From NCBI RefSeq assembly GCF_027925385.1, contig NZ_AP027143.1, positions 62,001-126,000 on the forward strand: a stretch of DNA of 64,000 nt, read 5' to 3'. Positions 18,703 through 27,398 of this stretch are shown piece after piece. The stretch's first letter is position 1; every line of letters begins with the position of its first letter. The notes beneath the pieces are model-generated. The model searched no databases. It was not told the origin of the DNA and worked only from the letters and a program-made list of their open reading frames with translations. The position numbers and the translations under genes are program-made. This DNA is from Methylocystis iwaonis (GTDB taxonomy: Bacteria; Pseudomonadota; Alphaproteobacteria; Rhizobiales; Beijerinckiaceae).

Positions 18703-19302
18703 CTATTGCGAGCCCGTTCCCACCGCCGCCGCATATGTCTGGATCTGACGCAGATGCTGCATAACGGTCGGCAAGACCTCTGAAGCGAGGCCCTTGAGCG
18801 CCGGGTTCAGACCGGACCCGATCTCATAGGACAAAAGCTGCGCAGCCTTTTGATGTTCGGCGAGCTGATACGTCCAGAAGCGCCTGTCGAAGTCAGGACC
18901 GCTCGCGCTCCGCAACTCGTCCAGCATAGCGGCGCGCTCCTTGTCGAGAGCCGCAGGCGCAGACACGCCGGCGTCCCTCGCAATGGCGGCGAGCCGCTCG
19001 CCCAACGCTGCGTGATCTTTCGTCATACGCTCGCTGAATTGCGCGACCGCGGCGTCCGCGCGTTTTTGTCCGCCGAGCTGCGCGACTTCAGCTCCGGCCA
19101 TGCGGTTCGTCGCCGCCGCGCGCAGGAAAAGCCTGTCCGCGTCGTTGAACGTGCTGGCTTCACGCGTCGCTATTGCGCTTCCTTTCGCGCTGGGCGGCGG
19201 CGCCAAGGCGGGATTTCCTGCGCCTGTCCGCCTGTCTGGCGCTTGCGCGAGAGCCGGCCAAGCCAAAGCGACGAGAATGAGCGGTAAATAGCATATGCGC
19301 AT
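18703..19302 (-). CDS. DUF4142 periplasmic protein
   Basis: 199 residues with a signal peptide (MRICYLPLILVALAWPALAQ) and a predominantly helical mature part. The DUF4142 signature is visible: FLRAAATNRMAGAEVAQLG, the FSERMTKDHAALGERLAAIA block and RFWTYQLAEHQKAAQLLSYE. The fold is a ferritin-like helical bundle; the role is not established. Its convergent neighbour is the MgtC-like gene, 6 bases away, and the diheme cytochrome gene lies upstream in the same direction (about 35 bases after its own start), so the two may be cotranscribed. Confidence 0.88.
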   Translation of the reverse strand: MRICYLPLILVALAWPALAQAPDRRTGAGNPALAPPPSAKGSAIATREASTFNDADRLFLRAAATNRMAGAEVAQLGGQKRADAAVAQFSERMTKDHAALGERLAAIARDAGVSAPAALDKERAAMLDELRSASGPDFDRRFWTYQLAEHQKAAQLLSYEIGSGLNPALKGLASEVLPTVMQHLRQIQTYAAAVGTGSQ

Positions 19303-19337
19303 GCTGAGGCCCTTTCGGAATTCTCGCGTCTCTATCG

Positions 19338-20732
19338 CTACAGCGTCAGCATATAGGCGACGAGAGCGTCCTTCTCTTCCTGCGTGAGCTTCACGCCCAA
19401 CACGAGGTTGAAGAATTCAACCGTATCGGCGAGCGTCAGCAGACGGCCGTCGTGCAGATAGGGCGGCGTATCCTTTATCCCCCGCAAGGTGAAGGTCTTG
19501 ATCGGCCCGTCGGGCAGCGCCACCAGCCCGTTGATCGTCTGCCCGATCTCGTAGAACCGTTCGAGCTTCAGATCATGCATATTGTTGTCGAGGAAAGACG
19601 TCTGAGGGATGTGACACTCGGCGCAACGCCCTTTGCCGAGGAAGAGTTTCTCGCCCGAAAGCTCCTGCTGCGTCGCCTTTGCGGGATCGAGCCTGCCTGT
19701 CGGGTCGAGTTTCGGAGCCGGCGGGAAATCGATGATGTTCTGCATTTGCGCCATCATCGCGACTTGATCGGGCCGGTTGGGAAGGTGGACGCCCTTACGC
19801 TGCGCGCTGACATGATCGCCATTGAAATAGGCGGTGCGCTGCTCGAATTCGGTGAAATCCTCTACGGACCGCAGCGAGCGCTTGGACCCGTGGATTTGCT
19901 GATTGAACATGCCGCGAAGACTGACCGTATCGAGGCGGAACCGCGAAGCCTGGGGCCGAACGTCGGGGGTGAGGTGAAAAGCGGCGTTGGTGTGAAAATT
20001 CGAATGGCAATCGAGGCAACTGATGCCGAGCGATTGCTCGGCGACCTTGCGATCTTCCGTTTGGTTGAATTCCTCCTGCGGGAATGGCGTCAGCAGGAGG
20101 CGCAATCCTTCGAGCTGCACCGGCGTGAGGAACCCGACCATCATGGAATAATGGTTCTTGATGGTCAGGAGCTGTCCGCGAGATACGTCGCCGAGTTCGG
20201 GGTGGGTGGTCAAAAAAATCGGCGGGGGAAACTCCGGCGTAAAATGCGCGGGCAGATCGAAATCCACGTCGAATCGCTTCAGGTCGCGCCCCTCTTGCCG
20301 ATTGATCTCGTCGATCTGTTGCTTTGGAATGACCTGGCCGCCCGTCGCCTGCTTGACGTGCGGAAGCGGCATGAAGCCCGCGGGCAATAAACCTTTCTTG
20401 CGGATGTCGTCGGGGGTCATCGACGCGAGGCTGTCCCAGGAGACGCCTTGCGGCAATCTGACGCGAACGGCGCCCTGCACCGGCTTGCGCCCGCCGGACA
20501 TCATCGCGCCCGGCTGAGCGCGGTCCGACAGGTCGTAGCGCTCTTGCATCAGCGATTGCTGCCGCTGCATAACGCCCGGCTTTTGCGCTTCGTCCTCGGC
20601 CCTCACTGCGTCGAAAGGCTGGGTCGGCAACGGCCGATAGGTCGCATCGGGCGGTAAAGGATCGGCCGTCGCGCAGGACGTCGCTACAACAAACGCGATC
20701 GGCGCAATCGAGGAAAGCGCGTGACGGAACAT
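19338..20732 (-). CDS. Diheme c-type cytochrome, cytochrome c peroxidase-related
   Basis: About 464 residues. An exported start (MFRHALSSIAPIAFVVATSC, possibly a lipoprotein signal) is followed by a soluble domain with two heme c motifs, CLDCH and CAECH. The C-terminal part (FTLRGIKDTPPYLHDGRLLTLADTVEFFNLVLG) is the region shared by cytochrome c peroxidases and MauG-like diheme proteins. Possible roles are peroxide reduction or a periplasmic oxidation. The ATG at 20732 is preceded by GGGAGG 5 bases upstream, so the in-frame extension to 20903 is rejected. It lies upstream of the DUF4142 gene. Confidence 0.85.
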   Translation of the reverse strand: MFRHALSSIAPIAFVVATSCATADPLPPDATYRPLPTQPFDAVRAEDEAQKPGVMQRQQSLMQERYDLSDRAQPGAMMSGGRKPVQGAVRVRLPQGVSWDSLASMTPDDIRKKGLLPAGFMPLPHVKQATGGQVIPKQQIDEINRQEGRDLKRFDVDFDLPAHFTPEFPPPIFLTTHPELGDVSRGQLLTIKNHYSMMVGFLTPVQLEGLRLLLTPFPQEEFNQTEDRKVAEQSLGISCLDCHSNFHTNAAFHLTPDVRPQASRFRLDTVSLRGMFNQQIHGSKRSLRSVEDFTEFEQRTAYFNGDHVSAQRKGVHLPNRPDQVAMMAQMQNIIDFPPAPKLDPTGRLDPAKATQQELSGEKLFLGKGRCAECHIPQTSFLDNNMHDLKLERFYEIGQTINGLVALPDGPIKTFTLRGIKDTPPYLHDGRLLTLADTVEFFNLVLGVKLTQEEKDALVAYMLTL

Positions 20733-21245
20733 GTGGGCCTCCCGCAGCGAACCCCTGCGTCCTCCGAACGCAGCACATATCTCAACAATTCCCAGTTCAT
20801 CGAGTTCCGACAGCGACGCTTGGTCGGGCGCGTGAAGAGCTGCGACCTTCCTCGGTCGGCGCCGCGCTTCGGCCGACGCTCCGCGGGCACAGAGGTTCTG
20901 CACTGTTCAATCCGCCTCATATTAGTGCGACCGGTGTGCTGTTTGCTTAGTTTGCAGACATGGCCGCCTCCAAAATATTCAGCCTTAAACTGGGCAAGAT
21001 CAGCGTTGCCCCGCAATCAGTTAGCGCCATGGGATAACGCGTCCCTGTCTTCATTTGGCGCGCCCTTTGCATTCTCCCACGCCAGATGCGCCGACTTTGG
21101 CGCCAGCTCCCAATGATGGGTCACGCAGCAACGCCGCTGCTCCAGAACTTGCCGCAACCGTGCGGCGGTTCTGGGCAGCGGCGTTTTTTTGTTTTCAGCG
21201 AGCCGCTCTTTCGCGCGCGTCGAGCTGAAGGAGCGAGGGGGAGAT
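20733..21245. other. Intergenic region holding a terminator-like hairpin
   Basis: 513 bases between the divergent cytochrome gene and the outer-membrane protein gene. No supported gene. It contains a long hairpin plus T tract (21130-21190) that would stop rightward transcription before the next gene, so the stretch 20930-21190 may hold a small RNA or a leader subject to attenuation. Confidence 0.5.
21130..21190 (+). terminator. Rho-independent terminator or attenuator
   Basis: Outer arms 21130-21148 (AACGCCGCTGCTCCAGAAC) and 21168-21185 pair with a single bulged base. An inner stem GCCGC/GCGGC caps the hairpin. The 3' arm runs straight into a T tract ending at 21190. This is among the strongest rightward terminator signals in the window, yet no gene lies immediately upstream in that direction. 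The downstream gene starts at 21246. Confidence 0.75.
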
Positions 21246-22352
21246 ATGAGTGAGAGAACGATGAGCAGAATCGGCGGCGCCATTTTTATGCTCTGCCTCG
21301 CCGCGTCTGGCGCCTGGGCGGATGGCGCGCCAAAAAGCGAGGTGACCCCGCCGCCGCAACCCTTGCCGCCCCAGCCCTTGGCGCCCGCGCCGCTTGGGGT
21401 CTTCGGCGCCGACATGCCGCCAGCCGGTAAGCTGATTTTGTCGATCGTCCCGCAGTTCCTCGGACGGTCAACGTCGCTCGAAGGCGCGCGCCCTGTCTCC
21501 TCGCAGGAGATTGTCGCGACGACGCCTTGGTTTTTCGACCCGCGGCAAAAATTGCGCGGCGTGCCGCAAAGCGCTCTTCAAGCGGTTCAGACCGTCCAAT
21601 TGGCCTATGGCGTGACGAAAGTTCTCTCGATCGTTGTCGCGACGGGCATGACTGAAAAAAATCTCAGTTTTCTCACCTTCAAGGGACTGAGCGGGATTAC
21701 GCCTCTCGGCATGAGCTACACGGGAACCGACAGCATATCGGATACAACGGCGTCAGCGATCTGGCGCGTTTATGAAGATCCCATCAATCGCGTGCAGGTC
21801 AATGTCGGCATGTCGTTCCCGACCGGGAGCAACCACAACACATTTACCTTGTTGCAACCGAACGGAACCTACGCAACGACGCGCGCCTTTTATGCAATGC
21901 AGATCGGGACGGGGACATTCGACGCAATGCCCGGCGTCGTTTACGCCGGCCAACTGAATAATTGGTCCTGGGGCCTGTCTTATCGCGGGCGTTTTCCGCT
22001 CGCCGCAAATCCGGAAGGCTATCGGTGGGGCGATCTCCACGAATTTACCGGGTGGGGCGGATATAGCTGGATCCCCGGCGTGACGACGACTTTTCGCGTG
22101 ACAGGCAGCCTCGAAGGCCCAATCCGAGGCTTCGACTGGAACATCGCTGGAAAGGCGCAGGCGGCGAATCCGAAATTCTATGGCGGCCAGCGCGTGGAGC
22201 TCTTTGGCGGCGCGACGATCAGCGGCAAATTGGTGGGATATGAAAATGTCCTTCTTGCAATCGAAGCCGGGTTGCCGGTCTATCAGAATCTAAACGGCCC
22301 TCAGCTATCGAAAGCGTGGCAAGCGGGGCTGGCGCTGCGCTTCAAGATCTAG
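21246..22352 (+). CDS. Outer-membrane beta-barrel protein, phenol-degradation MetA-like
   Basis: About 368 residues with a signal peptide (ending SGAWA-D) and a Pro-rich linker (PPPQPLPPQPLAPAPLG). A barrel-like domain follows, made of alternating strands such as VQVNVGMSFPTGSNHNTF and WSWGLSYRGRFPLAANPEGYRWGD, ending in LALRFKI. The organisation fits the family of putative channel proteins known from phenol-degradation clusters and many metal or hydrocarbon contexts. Substrate unknown. The ATG at 21246 has GAGGGGGAG upstream. It is preceded by a strong hairpin and may be controlled by attenuation. Confidence 0.7.
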   Translation: MSERTMSRIGGAIFMLCLAASGAWADGAPKSEVTPPPQPLPPQPLAPAPLGVFGADMPPAGKLILSIVPQFLGRSTSLEGARPVSSQEIVATTPWFFDPRQKLRGVPQSALQAVQTVQLAYGVTKVLSIVVATGMTEKNLSFLTFKGLSGITPLGMSYTGTDSISDTTASAIWRVYEDPINRVQVNVGMSFPTGSNHNTFTLLQPNGTYATTRAFYAMQIGTGTFDAMPGVVYAGQLNNWSWGLSYRGRFPLAANPEGYRWGDLHEFTGWGGYSWIPGVTTTFRVTGSLEGPIRGFDWNIAGKAQAANPKFYGGQRVELFGGATISGKLVGYENVLLAIEAGLPVYQNLNGPQLSKAWQAGLALRFKI

Positions 22353-22386
22353 GGCCTCGCGCCGCAGCAGAAACTGGCGAAGCCAA

Positions 22387-22404
22387 AGGCGCCTGCTGGC
22401 GCTT
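22387..22404 (+). terminator. Short hairpin after the outer-membrane protein gene
   Basis: AGGCGCC and GGCGCTT form a 7-bp stem with a TGCT loop, 35 bases after the stop of the barrel gene and 60 bases before nasT. There is no T tract, so it is a weak terminator or processing element. Confidence 0.3.
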
Positions 22405-22463
22405 CTCCAGCCATCGCGCTTAATGTAAGTGGGCGCAAACCCAATTCCTGCGGATACAGGGCC

Positions 22464-23036
22464 GTGAAAATCGTTATCGTCGACGAAAACCCGATCCGCG
22501 CAGTCATCCTTGAAGAGGGCCTGCGAGAGGCGGGGCTTGGGCAGGTCCAGCGGATAGGCGAGATGAACAATCTTCTCGCGCGAATCTACGCCATCGATCC
22601 GGATGTGATTCTGATCGACCTCGAAAACCCGTCTCGAGACACGCTGGAGCAGATGTTTCAGGTGAGTCGCGCCGTGCGCAGGCCCATCGCCATGTTTGTC
22701 GACCAGAGCGACGCCGTTTCGATACAAAGATCCGTGGATGCGGGCGTGTCCGCCTATATCGTCGACGGATTGAAGAAAGAGCGCATCAAATCCATACTCG
22801 ACCTTTGCGTCTCGCGGTTCAACGCCTTTTCCAAGCTTCAAAGCGAGCTCGAGCGTGCGAAAGACGATCTCGAGCAGCGGAAAGACGTCGACCGCGCGAA
22901 GGGCATATTGATGAAGTCGAAGAACATCTCCGAGGACCAGGCTTATCGGCTGATGCGCAGCGCCGCGATGCGGGAAAATAAGAAGATTGGCGACATCGCC
23001 AGATCGATCATTATGGCGAGAGAGCTGCTGAAATGA
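22464..23036 (+). CDS. nasT: ANTAR-domain response regulator / antiterminator NasT
   Basis: 190 residues. An N-terminal receiver-like domain (MKIVIVDENPIRAVILEEGL, with phosphoacceptor-position Asp in DVILIDLENP) is joined by a coiled linker to an ANTAR RNA-binding domain (DRAKGILMKSKNISEDQAYRLMRSAAM). In nitrate assimilation, NasT binds paired hairpins in the leader of target mRNAs and prevents termination. Without nitrate, NasS sequesters it. The gene starts at GTG 22464 and overlaps nasS by 4 bases (ATGA). The most likely target here is the 363-base leader in front of nirB. Confidence 0.92.
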   Translation: MKIVIVDENPIRAVILEEGLREAGLGQVQRIGEMNNLLARIYAIDPDVILIDLENPSRDTLEQMFQVSRAVRRPIAMFVDQSDAVSIQRSVDAGVSAYIVDGLKKERIKSILDLCVSRFNAFSKLQSELERAKDDLEQRKDVDRAKGILMKSKNISEDQAYRLMRSAAMRENKKIGDIARSIIMARELLK

Positions 23037-24196
23037 AAATTGTGCGGATTGGCTTCATCCCGCTCGTCGATGCGGCGACTTTGCTCATAGCGGTCGACAA
23101 AGGATTTACGGCGGAGGAAGGTCTGGACGTCCAGTTGGTTCGGGAGGCGTCATGGTCCAACATTCGTGACAAATTGGCCATAGGCTTGTTCGACGCCGCT
23201 CATCTCCTCGCGCCAATGGCCGTGGCTTCGAACCTCGGCCTTGGACATGTAAAGGCGCCGCTCGTCTCTCCCATCAGCCTCGCCATGAACGGCAACGCAA
23301 TCACTTTGTCGCGCAAGCTATTTCTCGAGCTGCAAGAAGCTTCTGATGACAGGCTTTCAGATCCCGCGGTAAGCGCCAAGGCGCTCGGAAAGATCGTTCA
23401 AAAACGCGCGGAGCATGGCGACGAGCCTCTGACATTCGGGATGACGTTTCCCTTCTCGATGCACAACTATGAACTTCGCTATTGGCTGGCCGAAGGCGGA
23501 ATCGACCCGGACGAGGACGTACGACTAGTCGTGCTTCCGCCGCCCTATATGGTCGAAAGCTTAACGAGAGGGCAGATCGACGGCTTCTGTGTCGGCGCAC
23601 CCTGGAGCTCCTTGGCCGTCGACGCCGACGTCGGAATCATTCTTCACTTTGGTTGCGAAATCTTCTCCCGCGCGCCGGAGAAGGTCTTGGCCATGCGCGA
23701 GGCCGCTGCGGCGGATGATCCAGACGTCGCGGCCGCTTTGGCGCGCGCGATCTCTCGGGCGGCGACGTATGTCGATGATCCGACGAACCGCGACGACGTC
23801 GTAAGCGTGTTGGCGCGTCCGGATTGCATTGGCGTTGGTCACCACGCGATCCGAGGCACGCTCGCGGGGCAAATAAACCTCGACTCGCGGGGCGGCGCGC
23901 GCGCATGTGAAGATTATCTCATATTTGGAAAAAATAACGCCTGCCGGCCCGATCCTCGCCATGCCGTTTGGATTTATGCGCAAATGCTCCGCTGGGGCCA
24001 GGCTCGCTTTTCTACCGGGCTCGTGGAGATTGCGAAAGCAGTCTATCGCCCCGATCTTTACGACGCAGCTATTGGCGTTCGGGAGGTCTCGTCCCCATCG
24101 CTTCCCGACGTCGTCGGCGCGTTTGCGGGGCCTGATCTCGACGAGCGTGATCTCGATTCTTATTTGAACGGCTTTGATATCGGCTCGAAAATTTGA
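23033..24196 (+). CDS. nasS: Nitrate-sensing NrtA-like protein NasS
   Basis: 387 residues homologous to the nitrate-binding proteins NrtA/NasF of ABC transporters, but with no signal peptide (MKIVRIGFIPLVDAATLLIA). It is therefore cytoplasmic, as expected for the sensor NasS. Typical segments are EASWSNIRDKLAIGLFDAAHLLAPM, PFSMHNYELRYWLAEGGIDPD and the VGAPWSSLA loop. NasS holds NasT in a complex that nitrate or nitrite dissociates. It overlaps nasT by 4 bases, so the two are made together. No nrtBC-type permease genes accompany it; transport in this cluster is by the NarK-type protein. Confidence 0.9.
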   Translation: MKIVRIGFIPLVDAATLLIAVDKGFTAEEGLDVQLVREASWSNIRDKLAIGLFDAAHLLAPMAVASNLGLGHVKAPLVSPISLAMNGNAITLSRKLFLELQEASDDRLSDPAVSAKALGKIVQKRAEHGDEPLTFGMTFPFSMHNYELRYWLAEGGIDPDEDVRLVVLPPPYMVESLTRGQIDGFCVGAPWSSLAVDADVGIILHFGCEIFSRAPEKVLAMREAAAADDPDVAAALARAISRAATYVDDPTNRDDVVSVLARPDCIGVGHHAIRGTLAGQINLDSRGGARACEDYLIFGKNNACRPDPRHAVWIYAQMLRWGQARFSTGLVEIAKAVYRPDLYDAAIGVREVSSPSLPDVVGAFAGPDLDERDLDSYLNGFDIGSKI

Positions 24197-24559
24197 GCGC
24201 CCAGTCTCTAGGCAATCAAATTATGTTTTGAGCTAGCGGCGCCCCTGAAGTAAGCGCCAAAGACAATAATCGACAAGCTTGCAAGTTGGCGCATTCGCCT
24301 GGGAGCCCGCGATTTCTCGCGAGATGGACGCGCATCGAGGAAGTTGCGCGTATTTGGCCCGCTTCCTGCAAGAGAGTTTTCGGTCAACGACGACCTCCGG
24401 TCCGCCGGAACCGCGCCCAACGATGGGCTCGGTCACAGACGCCGCCGTGGAATCCTGCAAAAGATTCCAAGGCGACGCGGTCGTCTTGCCAAGCTTCATA
24501 GAAACAAGACGATCGACTGTGTGAACGGACCGCGAGGACGCTCAACAGAAGTCGAGAAT
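24197..24559 (+). promoter_or_regulatory. nirB leader region, candidate NasT-controlled leader
   Basis: 363 bases between nasS and the nirB start with no supported gene. Several hairpins can be drawn. CGCGA/TCGCG lies about 24310-24323. A longer stem at about 24403-24430 has arms GAACCGCGCCCA and TGGGCTCGGTC. GGAATC/GATTCC lies about 24450-24469, and directly after it an 8-bp stem (AAGGCGAC/GTCGTCTT). Neighbouring nasT makes antitermination control likely. I did not find a clear pair of hexaloops with the A1/G4 ANTAR consensus, so the assignment rests on context. Confidence 0.45.
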
Positions 24560-27040
24560 ATGCCTGTCACCACGCATCAAGCGAATAGACCCAAGCTCGT
24601 TGTCGTCGGCAACGGAATGGCGGCCGGCCGCGTGCTCGAAGAGCTTTTTGAGCGCCGATCGGGAGCATTCGATGTGAGCGTTTACGGCTCGGAGCCGCGC
24701 GTCAATTACAACCGCATCATGTTGTCGCCGGTTCTCGCCGGTGAGAAGGCCTATGAGGACATCATTATTCATGGCGAGAGCTGGTATGCCCGCCATGGGG
24801 TTGCGCTGCATAAGGGCGAGACGGTCGTCTCCATCGATCGAAACGCAAAGCGCGTGACGACGGCGTCAGGCCGGAACGAGCATTACGACAAACTGCTCAT
24901 CGCGACCGGTTCCGCGCCAATCGCCATCCCCGTTCATGGCGTCGATCTGCCCGGCGTTGTCACCTTCCGTGACCTCGACGACGTCGACGCCATGCTGGGA
25001 CAGGCTGAAAAAGGCGGCCATGCGGTTGTCATCGGCGGTGGGTTGTTGGGATTGGAGGCGGCGGCTGGGCTCAAGTCAAAGGGGATGGCGGTGACCGTCG
25101 TTCACTTGATGCCAACGTTGATGGAGCGGCAACTGGATCCCTCCGCGGGCTATCTGTTGCAGAAAGCCATCGAGAGGCGCGGCATCGAGGTTCTGACCGG
25201 AACGAACACTCAGGCGATCCTCGGCAGCTCGAAGGTCGAAGCCGTCAAGCTGGACGGAGGCAGAGACATTCGCTGTGACATGGTCGTGATGGCGGTGGGG
25301 ATTCGACCCAATGCGCGTCTCGCCAAAGAGGCAGGTCTCGTGGTCGAGCGCGGCGTCAGGGTCGATGACGAAATGCTCACCAGCGATCCTGATATTTATG
25401 CAGTCGGCGAATGCGTCGAGCATCGCGGCCAATGCTACGGCCTTGTGGCGCCTCTTTTCGAAATGGCCAAAGTTGTGGCGGCGCGGCTGTGCGGCGATAG
25501 CGCGGCGCGCTACCAGGGTTCGGTCGTTTCTACGAAACTGAAAGTATCGGGCATTGATCTTTTCTCCGCCGGCGATTTTACGCTGGGAGACGACGATGAC
25601 GAGATCATTTTGCGCGATCCATCGCGCGGCGTCTACAAGCGCATCGTGCTTCGGGATAATCGCCTCAAGGGCGCAGTGCTTTACGGCGAGACCGAAGACG
25701 GACCGTGGTTATTCGACCTCCTGAAAAAAGAGACGGACATCGCCGCGATGCGCGATACGCTCATCTTTGGGCAGGCGTATCAGGGAGGATCGCCGCTGGA
25801 CCCTACGGCGGCCGTTGCAGTGTTGCCGGATGATGCGGAGATCTGCGGCTGCAACGGCGTATGTAAAGCAGCGATCGTTTCGACGATCACGGAACAGGGC
25901 CTGACGTCTCTCGACGAGGTGCGGGCGCAGACGAAGGCGTCCGCCTCCTGCGGTCAATGCACATCCAAAGTGGAAGCGTTGATCGTCGGCGCGCTTGGAG
26001 ACACATACAAAGGCGCGACGCGTAAGCCCATGTGTAGGTGCACGGACCTCACGCATGAGGAAGTGCGCGGCTTTATTGTCTCCAGAAGCCTCTCCTCTCT
26101 GCCGGCTGTTATGCAAGAACTCGGCTGGAAGACCTCCTGCGGTTGCCCTTCCTGCCGACCAGCGTTGAATTACTATCTGCTTTGCGCATTCCCGCTGGCT
26201 TACCGCGACGATGCACAATCGCGCTTCGTCAATGAGCGCGTGCACGCAAACATCCAAAAGGATGGCACCTTCTCTGTCGTCCCGCGCATGTGGGGCGGGC
26301 TGACGACTCCGAATGAATTGCGCGCCATCGCAGATGTTGCGGATCGCTTCAGTATCCCGACCGTCAAAGTCACAGGCGGGCAGCGTATCGATTTGCTCGG
26401 GGTCAAAAAAGAAGATTTGCCTGCCGTGTGGGCGGAACTCAATCGCGCCGGGCTCGTCTCGGGCCATGCCTACGCCAAGGGATTGCGTACGGTGAAGACC
26501 TGCGTCGGCAAGGAATGGTGCCGGTTCGGCACGCAGGATTCCACGGGACTCGGCGTTAAGCTCGAGCGGCTGTTGTGCGGCTCCTGGACGCCCGCCAAAG
26601 TAAAACTCGCCGTATCTGGCTGTCCGCGCAATTGCGCCGAGGCGACGGTGAAGGACATTGGCGTCATCTGCGTGGATTCGGGGTTCGATATTCATATTGC
26701 AGGGGCGGCCGGGCTGCATGTGCGCGCAACGGACCTTCTTGGGCATGTCGAGACCGAAGAGGAAACGCTCGAATATGTCGCCGCGATCTTGCAGCTCTAT
26801 CGAGAAGAGGCCGCCTATCTCGACCGGCTTTACAAATGGGTCGAGAAAACCGGCCTGGAGCGCGTGCGTCATATAATCACGGAAGATCATGTAGCGCGCA
26901 AAGCGCTTTATGAACGCTTCCTCGTTTCACAGCGCGCCGTGCGCAAGGATCCTTGGGCGGAACGCGCGGCGGGCTTCAACGCGCAGGAATTCGCACCCTT
27001 GGCGATCGTTGCGCCCATTGCGCAACTTGCGGCGGAGTGA
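24560..27040 (+). CDS. nirB: Assimilatory nitrite reductase large subunit NirB
   Basis: About 826 residues. It begins with an FAD/NAD(P)H oxidoreductase domain (KLVVVGNGMAAGRVLEEL, GGGLLGLEAAAGL, YAVGECVEHRG). Two BFD-like [2Fe-2S] segments follow: CGCNGVCK with CGQC, then CRCTD with CGCPSC. The C-terminal siroheme/[4Fe-4S] domain has cluster ligands in TCVGKEWCRFG and SGCPRNCAEA. The enzyme reduces nitrite to ammonium in the cytoplasm. The ATG at 24560 starts the nucleotide-binding fold directly; the open frame to 24344 is leader sequence. It heads the nirB-nirD-nasA-narK operon. Confidence 0.95.
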   Translation: MPVTTHQANRPKLVVVGNGMAAGRVLEELFERRSGAFDVSVYGSEPRVNYNRIMLSPVLAGEKAYEDIIIHGESWYARHGVALHKGETVVSIDRNAKRVTTASGRNEHYDKLLIATGSAPIAIPVHGVDLPGVVTFRDLDDVDAMLGQAEKGGHAVVIGGGLLGLEAAAGLKSKGMAVTVVHLMPTLMERQLDPSAGYLLQKAIERRGIEVLTGTNTQAILGSSKVEAVKLDGGRDIRCDMVVMAVGIRPNARLAKEAGLVVERGVRVDDEMLTSDPDIYAVGECVEHRGQCYGLVAPLFEMAKVVAARLCGDSAARYQGSVVSTKLKVSGIDLFSAGDFTLGDDDDEIILRDPSRGVYKRIVLRDNRLKGAVLYGETEDGPWLFDLLKKETDIAAMRDTLIFGQAYQGGSPLDPTAAVAVLPDDAEICGCNGVCKAAIVSTITEQGLTSLDEVRAQTKASASCGQCTSKVEALIVGALGDTYKGATRKPMCRCTDLTHEEVRGFIVSRSLSSLPAVMQELGWKTSCGCPSCRPALNYYLLCAFPLAYRDDAQSRFVNERVHANIQKDGTFSVVPRMWGGLTTPNELRAIADVADRFSIPTVKVTGGQRIDLLGVKKEDLPAVWAELNRAGLVSGHAYAKGLRTVKTCVGKEWCRFGTQDSTGLGVKLERLLCGSWTPAKVKLAVSGCPRNCAEATVKDIGVICVDSGFDIHIAGAAGLHVRATDLLGHVETEEETLEYVAAILQLYREEAAYLDRLYKWVEKTGLERVRHIITEDHVARKALYERFLVSQRAVRKDPWAERAAGFNAQEFAPLAIVAPIAQLAAE

Positions 27041-27049
27041 GGACGCGCG

Positions 27050-27388
27050 ATGACTCATCTTTCGCCAAACTGGTTCGACATTGGGCCACTCGAGCAAATC
27101 CCTCAACGCGGCGCGCGTGTCGTCAAAACGCCGCGACGAAACATAGCGGTCTTCCGCACCGCCGGAGACGAGGTCTTCGCCCTCGAGAATCGATGCCCCC
27201 ACAAGGGCGGCCCTTTGAGCGAGGGCATCATTCATGGCCGAAAGGTCGCCTGCCCTCTCCACAACTGGATCATCGATCTCGACAGCGGATCCGCCACCGG
27301 AGCCGATCACGGCTGTGCGCGCAGTTTTCCAGTCAAGATCGAAAAGGGGCGCGTCTATCTCGAAATGACCGTCGCCGTTACGCCATGA
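27050..27388 (+). CDS. nirD: Nitrite reductase small subunit NirD
   Basis: 112 residues, a Rieske-type domain. The full ligand set is present (CPHKGGPLSEG and CPLHNW), so it may bind a [2Fe-2S] cluster; in some NirD proteins the cluster is lost. It partners NirB in NAD(P)H-dependent nitrite reduction. It lies 9 bases after nirB and 10 bases before nasA, with GAGGACGCGCG preceding the ATG, which fits a tight operon. Confidence 0.93.
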   Translation: MTHLSPNWFDIGPLEQIPQRGARVVKTPRRNIAVFRTAGDEVFALENRCPHKGGPLSEGIIHGRKVACPLHNWIIDLDSGSATGADHGCARSFPVKIEKGRVYLEMTVAVTP

Positions 27389-27398
27389 AGGAGCGACA

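Noticed and set aside
25709..26890. 393-residue leftward frame
   Set aside because: Antisense to nirB throughout, with no protein signature.
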